Of a DNA stretch of 64,000 nt, positions 56,101 to 64,000 are shown in pieces. The stretch spans positions 7,651,001-7,715,000 of the forward strand of contig NC_092670.1 in the NCBI RefSeq assembly GCF_964355755.1, given 5' to 3'. The notes beneath the pieces are model-generated. The model did no database searches, was not told the DNA's origin, and saw only the letters and a program-made list of their open reading frames with translations. The translations under genes and the position numbers were made by a program. Within the stretch, counting starts at the first letter, position 1; each line of letters opens with the position of its first letter. The stretch comes from Antedon mediterranea (Eukaryota > Echinodermata > Crinoidea > Comatulida > Antedonidae).

Positions 56101-56311
56101 AATATAGATAATAGTAGAACATTTTCTGATAAAAAACTGTTTTTTAGTACTGTACCAACCATACTAAAATAATAATAGTAACACATTATGCAAGATTTTA
56201 ATTTAGTTTGTGATTTAATTTGTGGTTCTTTTTAGGTATCCAATTGGTCAAGACATACGTAGTAGTGTTGCAGAGGCAAATATCAAAGTAAAGGCTGTCA
56301 AATTTTGGTAG
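47153..56311 (+). CDS. OSGEPL1: OSGEPL1, mitochondrial tRNA t6A threonylcarbamoyltransferase (Kae1/TsaD/Qri7 family)
   Basis: Exons: 47153-47331, 47858-47957, 48204-48361, 48930-49059, 49698-49905, 50386-50540, 54002-54204, 56236-56311. They total 1209 bases, 402 residues plus stop, and all junctions are GT-AG and in phase. The enzyme transfers threonylcarbamoyl from threonylcarbamoyl-AMP to A37 of ANN-decoding tRNAs in mitochondria. The N-terminus is basic and lacks acidic residues after position 4 until the core, as expected for mitochondrial import. Family motifs: [10 protein letters not shown] (~27-36), metal ligands H133 and H137 (HHMQAHAL) and D347 (CTDNGIM), nucleotide loop LVSGGHC (156-161) and VSGGVASN. 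Length is close to the human protein (414). Intron 6 (3.5 kb) is loaded with repeats. The gene appears intact. Confidence 0.96.
47683..47835 (-). mobile_element. tRNA-derived SINE (family 2), clearest copy
   Basis: Minus-strand head GAGTTGTGACTTGGTGGTTA and B box GGGTTCAAGTCC, followed by TGTTATATGTCAGGATTTTT and a tail with ACTTCACTCCCAAAGACTTG. It matches the element at 10275 and, in the B-box part, 9225. It lies in OSGEPL1 intron 1, antisense to the gene, ending 23 bp upstream of exon 2. Confidence 0.7.
50545..50790 (+). repeat. Degenerate tandem repeat with CCTCCAATTAAAGAC motif
   Basis: The motif CTCCAATTAAAGAC occurs several times (about 50557, 50647, 50752), partly within a longer ~110-bp degenerate unit that also has GCATGATAGCCTATCTTTTAT / GGATGATTGCTTATGTTTTA. 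It begins at the donor of OSGEPL1 exon 6. Confidence 0.5.
52180..52320. mobile_element. Internal fragment of the GATGTATTGTCCC MITE family
   Basis: TTTAATTCAACTAAAAACCTACTGGCTACCAGCCAATTTGACTACTTTTTGCTTTAAAT-type sequence matches the interior of the MITE at 10411; the ends are not recognisable. It lies in OSGEPL1 intron 6. Confidence 0.4.
52640..53075 (-). repeat. Dispersed tRNA-related repeat, copy 2
   Basis: Minus-strand match to 1698-2012. It includes a tRNA-like core GTATGGCTCGATGGTC...GGTACCGAGATCGAGTCTC in which A-box-like and B-box-like elements can be seen ~45 bp apart. It lies in OSGEPL1 intron 6 in antisense orientation. Confidence 0.6.
53340..53880. mobile_element. Dispersed ~0.67-kb non-coding element, copy 2 (ends lost)
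   Basis: It matches 38840-39330 along its length and has a small insertion after GTTGAAACGTGAATCA. The GACCGACC blocks and the AGTCGCGTG termini of copy 1 are missing. It lies in OSGEPL1 intron 6, ~120 bp before exon 7. Confidence 0.65.
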
Positions 56312-56377
56312 AATATAAAAATGGTATTAAGGTATATGTGTATAGTATGACATAACATAAAATATACTTTAATATTA

Positions 56378-56383
56378 AATAAA
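56378..56383 (+). terminator. Polyadenylation signal for OSGEPL1
   Basis: AATAAA 67 bases after the OSGEPL1 stop codon, in a normal position for 3' end formation. Confidence 0.55.
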
Positions 56384-57949
56384 TAAGATAGAACAATTTT
56401 TATTATAAAAATACCATTTAAAATATGGCGAATTAGTCATTTTAATGAACCAAAAGAAGAAAAGCATAACAGTATTCATTGATATGTTTATGGTATAAAT
56501 GGTGTAAAATAACCCCTAAAACACAGGTAATCTTTTATTTGATAAACAAATACATGGACCAGCCCGGAAGTTCTAAATTGTAAAATTAAAAAAGAATGAC
56601 TTCTTTATTCTCATCTACAGAATAATAAATATATTCTTTCAACTTATTTTTTACTTAAGCTGGCATCTATTTGGTCATGAGTAAACTTTGCAGATCAAAT
56701 TGATGATTCAGGTGCCGTTTTCACCAATCACACTTAAGTGAGATATTTCCCTTCATAAGAATTTCTTTTTTTTCTGTTTTTTTTTTATTCATTCTTTCAT
56801 TCCGTAAAAAATATATAAAAAATAAAAACAACATGTGTTAATAAAAATACATATGTGTTTATAACATGTATGTACTAAACCTTTTTACTTTAATACATAA
56901 CATAATTAGTCATATTGGCACAACAAAGAATTTCTCTTGAATCAAGAACAAAAAATTAATACAGATATCACTTCGGTGGTATTCACAAATATTTTAGGGT
57001 TTAAGTGAAACCCTTCAAATTCGTCTTTTTTCCCCATAACTTCTAAGGGCCCTCAATTGCATATGCTTACTTTACCATATTATTATTTGTCACAATGAGA
57101 ATTTCTCTCATAACCTTGCATTACAATTTTGTTGTATTCTGAATGCCATTTTCTTCTGATTTATCACATAATTCCTTTTCTTCAGCTGTTTTGGATTGTT
57201 TGTCGATGTCCCATGTTTTTGACCAGGAATTATATGTATCTTTATATTGTGTTAGAACAAGGATTTGGACGACTTTCTGTTTACACAAATTACACTTTAG
57301 TGAATTGAGATATCCTCCTTTCTAACTATCTCACTTAAGTAAAATATTTTGCAAGTATTCATAAATAGGTAGGATAATTTGTAATATTGGATGTGCTTCC
57401 ATTGACAATAATCATGAGCTATCTGTAGGCATGTTTACTCCTATTTACACTTTCAGTGCTTGTCAGTAGTTTTAAAAGGGTAAACAGGAACACTAATCTA
57501 TTTTATATACAGTATAGCGCTGATAAATGAATGATCTCCACATCGTATACCTCTTCTTGACGCAAACCACCTTAAAGTGTTGATAAACAAATTGGTGTTC
57601 AAAGGAATTACCACTTCTAGATGTAGAGCTTGATTAGTATAGATATACATAATTATCTTTTTATCCGGAGTTACAAGGTTTTGCATGTAATACTGTATTT
57701 AATAAGATACAAGGTTTTGTCAGTTAAAGTTATTATGGCTGAAATATAGTCAATTAAGTGACTTGTTGTTCTATCACACATCTAGACAGGCAGACAGACA
57801 GATATTCAAAATAATACTCATTCTAAGGTGGCTTTATTATCTGAAAAATGTTGTGTACATTTGAAAAAATAGTTTAGTATGATGATTAAAATTAATGGTG
57901 GTATTGATTAACAGCTTACATTCCAGATTATTCAATACGCTTAGTGACT
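56384..57949. other. Non-genic stretch
   Basis: AT-rich DNA without supported genes, between OSGEPL1 and the transposon graveyard. Confidence 0.5.
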
Positions 57950-59990
57950 AAGTTGATCATAGAATGCGTGATAATCAGCTGGCATAACAAACTTTAGCTG
58001 CTGCAGATGCTGGTACTTGCTTGGCGTTATCTTTCTGCGTTCACTATAAAGTGCTGGTGGCGCGCCCCCGATAGCCTGTAGCCTTGCTCAACGTGGGTGG
58101 GAAATCTTCATCCACTTATCAGAAAAGTGAAGCTTATACTGGACAGTTGCGCCGCCTGTATACTTGATACACCTCAGATCAGTTACTGTCGTTTCATCGA
58201 CCTTGCAACCTGGTCGTATTTCTTTAAAAATGTTGAAGTTGAGATACTTTAGACTGTATGGAGTTGGATTAGAACAAGCCTGTCTCATTATCTCTAGTCG
58301 TATGATAATTTTTAGTTTGCGCTCTATTGACCTTTATCTGCGTGTGACCCTGTACTAAAATCTTCTGTATTATTATTTGTACTGTTTTAGCTTTCTCTCT
58401 TGAGAATATGTTAGGCATTGGCTAAGATAACATTCCGATTCTGATCCGTCACTGTAAAGAATAAAAGTGTCATACTCCAAATGATTGTACAAGTAGTCGA
58501 TAATACAAGAAGCGAATTCGCTTGCAGTAAGGCTTCCTTCATGCCAAACGTAGCTTGTGATATCTCGACTCACAATGTCATATATTGTAAAATTATGTAC
58601 ACAAAGTTTTGTCTTGTAATACAATGCAGAGGCTTTCAATCGTGGTGACAGAAGGAAAGCCTGGAGGTCTATCAGGAGTACTAGAGTCTCCTCTGTGCCT
58701 TCGTGGGCAAGTGCATTTTGTTTTTCAGCTTTTTCATGTCTTGCTGCCTCAACATTAATTCGGTGTTGCTCCCACTCTTAATCTGATATGTTGGGCCTGA
58801 AGAGAGATAAGTTCATTTTGTCAAATTCTTCGTAGAGTAATTTTCAAGAGAGTCATGTTTGTCCCTTGGTCTGGCATTTCTCTTTATATAGTCTATACAA
58901 CATTGACATGTCAATTATAGGTTCAAGATACAACTTGTACGAACGAGAAGGGAGCTTAGCTAACTTTGCTAGAAACTGATTCCGGAAGAAGTCTCGATCT
59001 CAATTGCTTCTAGCATAGTATAAAGATTTTCGAGATGATGTTTCTAGCTGTTTGTAGTTTACACAGCTGGCCCATTGTCTGACCAAGCACTCTCCAATGC
59101 CAGTTGTACCCCTTACGTCTTGAATCTGCATCTCCTGTTTTCTTCTGTTTCACTGGTTTCGAATCTACTAGTCCCTGTACCAACACTTTCTTTCTTCCCC
59201 AATCCAAGATGTCCCATATTTCATCAAAGAAACTCTTTTTGTCGGCTTCGGTAAATTCGCGACAGTGGCGTTTTTGTGTCTGCTTACATGTGCACATTGG
59301 TTTCAAAGAACGCTTATTTGTTCACATTACCTTTTGATCCCATGTATTACTTTCCCTTTTCTCTTAAATTTTGCTGCTTTTTTCGTTTCCATGACAGTGG
59401 ATTTGCATGCCCTCTCTTTGCTCTTTTTTTAACTGGTGAGTCAGTCGGTGCAGCCTCCCGGTCTGTATTATCATTTGGAGATCCATCAGTGTCATCACCA
59501 ACATCGGACAGTTCATAATTTGGATCATCTGGTTCATCGTCTAAAGACTCATCAGCAGACTTGGCATTACCATCATCGGATGGTTCATAAGTTGGATCAG
59601 CGGATTCATCATCTAAAGACTCATCACCAGTGTCTTCCTCATCTATGTCAGCAATGCCTTCAACACCCTGGGATGCATTCACACTTCCTTCCTGATCAAC
59701 CTTGGCATCACAATCAATGTTAATGCTTAATATTTGTGTTACAAGGTTTAACATTTGTCGGGTCATCATACCAGTGATCTGAAAGTACAACAAATATACT
59801 ATTAATTACAATTTGTACTGAGTAAATTTCAAATTGTTTCAGACATTCACATGCATCAATTTGAAAAGAGCATTTTTTGCAGCACTGCCTGCATTTTCTA
59901 AGTAAAAGACAAAATTTAACATTTTGCCATGGGGGCCCAAGGAGTGTGAGCCCGCTACTTGCCATCTGCATGAATAAAATTTATATTTAA
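57950..59990 (-). pseudogene. Decayed transposon-type gene (SDGxxYQNRN family)
   Basis: Minus-strand pieces in several frames form one degraded protein. There is an acidic N-part with a repeated ESLDDE..DP.YE..D motif (59380-59780, after a TTTCAG acceptor). A K-rich part is followed by CTCKQTQKRHC..F..IWDIL (59010-59306). Then comes a core LYYKTKLCVHNFTIYDI..YVWHEG..FILYSDG (58430-58639), breaking frame where QNRNVILANA continues. Last is a C-part RPGCKVDETTVTDLRCIKYT (58090-58250). This resembles a widespread invertebrate family with a core I recall as DUF7869-like. There are at least three frameshifts or stops, so it is not functional. Confidence 0.6.
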
Positions 59991-60834
59991 TTCATTCCAC
60001 ATTGCAGTGAAAAATCACACAAAATTGATAGTTTTAACTATAAATAATGATCACATTTAATAATAATTCATTCTCAGAATCAGCAATACTCTGTGTTAAC
60101 AATAGAATATTGTACGTCTTTACTTCTTTAATACTGTATAATTCTTCACAATCTAACTTCCTAAAACCTACAGTTACTTTGGTTAAAGCTTTCAAAGAGG
60201 CTTCACTTCTTTGCTGTATTAGTAATAAAGTATGTGAAATAACAAATAAATATTGCTATTGCTATATTTTACTTACTAAATTCTTCATAATCTACAGTAA
60301 TCCGATTTAAAATTTTATTTGTAACATTTTCAAAAAAATTTGATGTCGATTAAGAGACAGACTTTTCATTAAGTATTCTCTTCTTTTGTGTGACGGTGTA
60401 TTCTTCAACAGTCTTTCACGTCTTTTGCAAGAGGATGCTGGTCTGGTTTTCGCAGGTTTATTTGGCGAGATCTGCTTAATGCATAAACTGCATCACAAAA
60501 GATAAAGTCCTTATTGAAGATCTAGAACCTTAAACACTTTTCAATTTCATCTGCTTTTTTTGTCCTCATAATTAGCATAATAATTAGCATAATAATTAGC
60601 ATAATAATATACCATGTGGAAAAAAAAGGTACAGCAAAGCTACTTTTTATCCTGCTTTGATCTTTTTTTTTTTTTCTGCTCGATTTTTATTGGGATTGAA
60701 TATCTTGCCATTGAGACGGATGTGTGGTGTTGAGTATGCGGTCTAGTCTGTTACTAACATAAACATTCTTGTTGTAATGTAACCAAGTACCATCCGAGTA
60801 GTAGAGAAGAGTATATAAACATGTACTTGGCCCA

Positions 60835-61910
60835 GGGTAGAAGTAGATGGGGTATTAGCAATTTGTTCAACCGAATCATGAAAGGGTTGATCCTGTGGAT
60901 TGACTTAATTTGAATTATCAGGCTTATCCACGAAAACTTTTTCTACAGTTGAAGCTTGTAGTAACTCTTTGCGAATACAGTATCATAAGGATTAAATGCA
61001 GCATTCACCATAATGCATGAAGCAACATACATGTCTTTTACCTGTATTTTTCTTGAGGAACTTTCAACATGCCTTGTTGTATTCAGATTTCAATGATCGG
61101 AAAACAAATTTATCCAAAGGTTGCAATGGTTTGTTGTGTGCGGTGGGAAGGAGCACCAACATGGTGGACAAAAAACTTTCTAAACCACATGTCAAACAAC
61201 TCCGTATCAATGAACAATGATTTGCTGACACCAAAGAGAGAATCGGCAGGAGCATTCTGCATTAAAGAATCGCTCAGTCGCTGGCCTTTAAAAATCAACG
61301 GTGACAAATAATCCGCAGCATTTGCACATGCTAGCACTAATACATTGTCACCTCTGTCTCCATTTTTTTTACACTGGATAGTTCTCTATTTTGATCTATC
61401 TTGAATCTTTGATAAATTGTGCACCAAACTAAGTCTGGTTTCATCGGCATTATATATCTGTGATGGCTTGTTCTTTAAATCCAAAATTTAAATCTTGCGA
61501 ACTGCATCTGGATTAAATTGATATTGTACAGTATATACCCATTATAGAAACCCTGCTTTTAGCATTCGCCGTAATGCATACTTGGCCCAGGGTTGCCTGT
61601 GGAATTGTGGTTGGCATTATCATCAGTAGAAGTAGATGGTGTATTAGCAATTTGTTCAACCGAATAATCAAAGGGTTGATCCTGTTGATTGACTTAATTT
61701 GAATTATCAGGTTATCCACGAAAACGGTTTCTACAGTTGAAGCTTGTAGAAACTCTTTGCGAACAGCATCTGGATTAAATAGATATATACCCGTTGCAGA
61801 AAGCCCTCTTATAGCAGCAATCGCCATGATGCATGAAGCAACATATACGTCGTTTAATATTACTTTGCCTGGATTTTTCTTATCTCTTTTTTTAATTACT
61901 TTCAAAGGTA
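60835..61910 (-). pseudogene. Decayed pogo/Tigger-like (DDE_1) transposase
   Basis: On the minus strand, YNADETRLSLVHNLSKIQ (about 61430) carries the first catalytic Asp context of DDE_1 transposases. It is followed in frame, after a stop, by VLACANAADYLSPLIFKGQRL and a FIDTELFDMWF segment (61110-61337). C-terminal-type sequence (SATGIYLFNPDAVRKEFLQ) lies at 61750-61830, and a diverged second copy of that C-terminal sequence is at 60839-61060. In-frame stops and the rearranged order show it is dead. Confidence 0.65.
60839..61885. repeat. Direct repeats flanking the transposase core
   Basis: 60839-61060 and 61626-61885 are direct copies ~787 bp apart, both containing TATTAGCAATTTGTTCAACC and GTTGAAGCTTGTAG. 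They bracket the DDE core at 61110-61430. The first copy has an internal deletion of ~40 bp. Confidence 0.8.
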
Positions 61911-61939
61911 TTACTTGCTTGTTACTTGATGTTATGGGT

Positions 61940-62560
61940 CGGTTAGAAAGCTAAATATAGCTTATATGACCCTTCCTGTCTTCTTATAACCAAGATATAC
62001 GACTCCGGGTGTACACATAATGTTCCAGAGTGTTTATAAATGTGAAAAAGTAAACTTGCAGTCAAGGGACTTCCAATGATCATATCATTGAGGAGTGACT
62101 TGAATAGATTTAAATTTGGAGATTTTACAACATTGATTTCTTAGACTTGATTTATCACTTGGTATAAGTAGTGATCCATCGTTAGCAAATAAAGATCTTG
62201 GTGTGATGGCCAATCCATAGTTTCCTATTGTTGTTTAAAGTTTTGGCAAGAACTCTGCTCGAGAATGCTGTATGAAAAGAAATCTTGATAGAAGTTGTCT
62301 TTGTTCTCTAAGTTTAATGGCCTTATCGCCAACTGAAAACTTTGTTTTATGCATCCATGTACCAAAGCTTTTGATTTTAGCTTTCATTCGGTCCCAAATA
62401 CTACTACTGGTGTCAATAGAAAGTCGGTTTTGACAAATTGTTTATATAAATCTTCACCGATCTTATCACCTTTCATGATGTCATTCTTTACAGATTATGG
62501 TAGAACAAGTGATAAAACTATGTTGTTTCATAGCGCAAGGTTGAGGTGATAGTTTCTTTC
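61940..62560 (-). pseudogene. Decayed transposon-borne gene of unknown family
   Basis: Minus-strand fragments in changing frames read KAKIKSFGTWMHKTKFSV, IKLREQRQLLSRFLFIQHSR, IGNYGLAITPRSLFANDGSL and LIPSDKSS. These look like the central part of an uncharacterised protein often found in multicopy in marine invertebrates. I cannot name it. Stops and frameshifts are present. Confidence 0.4.
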
Positions 62561-62599
62561 AACCTTAAAGCATTCTTCTTAGACACTGTGCCTCCCTCT

Positions 62600-63230
62600 A
62601 GTTGGTAATGTGATGGTGTTTAAGAAAGCCATCTCTCTAATCTTTTACCATCATAGTAAAGTATGGAGCAGTTGCTATAACTCTGTCAATGTACTCTACT
62701 ACTACGACTACTCTAATCATTATCACCATAACATGCGTAGCAATTTCAGGATTTTTTTTCCTTTGCACATCTGCTTTCAAATTTCTGATTTCATTATCAT
62801 TAGATCCAACATCAACAAATCCTGTAATGGTTCCACTTTTCGTTGAAAAACAAAAGACTAGACTTCACTTTCATCTCGTCAAATAGCAAAGACATTTCTG
62901 TTTTTATATCAATTGGATCATTGCTTATGTTTTAATCCTTCTTTATATGTTTGATATGTTCACAGGAAATTCCAGCACCAGGTAGAGAATATACTGTGTA
63001 TTGTTGAACCTGCTAGTAACTTTAAAAACTCATCACTCTTTGCATGTGGTGCAACACACCATTTGATAACGCCAGTGTGCCATCGCATTTGTGTTTTTTT
63101 TTTTACAAAGCTTCCTGCTGCTGTTTGAACAATAATTCTGATGCTCTCCACTTTAGTATTGCTTCCTTTTTAAAAGGGTTCAGCCTCTTTAAAGGCTTTC
63201 TTCATTGCAACAGACTGTGTATTGTTCAGA
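62600..63230 (-). pseudogene. Decayed P-element/THAP9-like transposase
   Basis: Minus-strand fragments TQMRWHTGVIKWCVAPHAKS (about 63060), then LLFDEMKVKSSLLF (about 62880) and GTITGFVDVGSNDNEIRNL (about 62800), followed by EIATHVMV, match the order of the THAP9/P-element transposase core (..MRWHP..I.., ..DEM.IK.., ..G.VDLG..). Frameshifts separate the parts. The THAP zinc-finger N-terminus was not identified. Confidence 0.5.
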
Positions 63231-64000
63231 GAACTCGCTTCCTCGCAAACATGTCTCTTACTTTTCTGTCTGTTTACATTTCTCTTCAAAGACCTTTTCT
63301 GTCTTTGTTATAGAGAAGACTTTTCAATTAGATGTCTATGCGCCATATATCGTAGGTTTGTTGATTCGTGCAAAGCATCAGATGTATTCCTTTTACGCTG
63401 TTTGAACAAAATGCATCGCAAGTCATCGCAATAATTGCATCGAATATTTTACTGTGTGAGCAATTCACATTTGACGTGCCGTACAGATTTGGAGTTTTGG
63501 CAATAGACAGATGTAGACATTTTCCCAAAAGGGCTGCATTCTGTTTCACCACTACAACCTGTCCTCTCAAATATTTTTTTGAATTTTGTTCACCAACATA
63601 TATCGCCTGTTGTCAACAAATGAAGAGCTGATATGCAAAAGGGCTTATGTCCACTTTATTAATTCTGAGAAAACAGCAAAAAAATGATTAGTAAAGATTA
63701 CACACTTTTAATATTATCAAATTTAGTATTTAATGGTAGATTTATGGTCTGTTAATTTTTTAAATAAACGGATGTAAGCCCTTTTGCAAACATTTTGCGA
63801 AAAAAACACAGTGTCAAAGTAGTAAACTACAATTTGAATCATTTAAATGTAAAACAGTTTTTATTTGTAAATCTTTTGATTAAACCATTAATAACAGATA
63901 TTTTTATGTACATTAATACATGATATACATGATTTTTTTCATGCTCTATGTTAAAAAAGGTAGCATATTTTTTAACGTCTGCAAGTGTTTTGCTTTAATC
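63231..64000. other. Non-genic or unrecognised degraded sequence
   Basis: Minus-strand fragments at 63328-63570 may be further transposon remains, but no motif is recognised. After ~63650 the DNA is AT-rich with nothing visible. Confidence 0.4.

Noticed and set aside
59436-59723. His/Gln-rich plus-strand frame of 95 codons
   Set aside because: Antisense of the acidic repeat region of the decayed transposon-type gene.

Overview
The window is metazoan nuclear DNA. It is AT-rich, its genes are split by GT-AG introns, several classes of tRNA-derived repeats and MITEs are present, and the palindromic word AGGCCT recurs (often as TAGGCCTAC). The gene set (ABCB-type transporter, PLAT-lipoxygenase with a predicted R-type active site, OSGEPL1, C2H2 zinc-finger gene, Ty3/Gypsy element) and the repeat style suggest a marine invertebrate, most likely a deuterostome such as an echinoderm. 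That assignment is inference. Nothing bacterial is present.

Layout. 1-8.8 kb: repeat-rich, with two tandem tRNA-like genes (anticodon AUC), weak minus-strand exon pairs that look like tandem paralogues, a 18-bp/91-bp minisatellite and tRNA-derived SINEs. 8.8-24.8 kb (+): C-terminal half (linker, TMD2, NBD2) of an ABCB1-like transporter in 13 exons, with a one-base frame disruption in the exon at 22068-22222. Its largest intron holds an ~8.1-kb Ty3/Gypsy element (gag, protease, RT-RNaseH-integrase) whose two LTRs are truncated in complementary ways. 24.8-27.6 kb: intergenic. 27.6-37.8 kb (-): a complete 13-exon lipoxygenase gene of 664 codons, whose exon lengths sum exactly in frame. 37.8-42.9 kb: repeat-rich (foldbacks, MITEs, a 0.67-kb dispersed element). 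42.9-45.6 kb (-): intronless gene with an N-terminal finger, a variant finger and 24 consecutive canonical C2H2 fingers. 47.2-56.3 kb (+): complete 8-exon OSGEPL1 of 402 codons. 57.9-63.7 kb (-): several decayed transposase-like or transposon-borne genes.

How the genes relate. They are ordinary independent eukaryotic loci, not an operon. ABCB and the lipoxygenase converge; the zinc-finger gene and OSGEPL1 diverge. The lipoxygenase makes oxygenated fatty acids and ABC transporters can export lipids, but adjacency alone does not link them.

Most notable points: (1) the lipoxygenase has Gly at the Coffa (Ala/Gly) position, predicting R stereochemistry, and begins with an N-myristoylation-like motif; (2) in its intron 6, directly after an exon, sits a 20-bp x ~28 minisatellite in which about 23 units carry a perfect GTAAGT splice-donor word on the sense strand; (3) the ABCB frame break; (4) the Gypsy element has a UAA at the tip of a 10-bp hairpin between protease and RT; (5) a Glu-like tRNA body carries an Asp (AUC) anticodon, duplicated in tandem.
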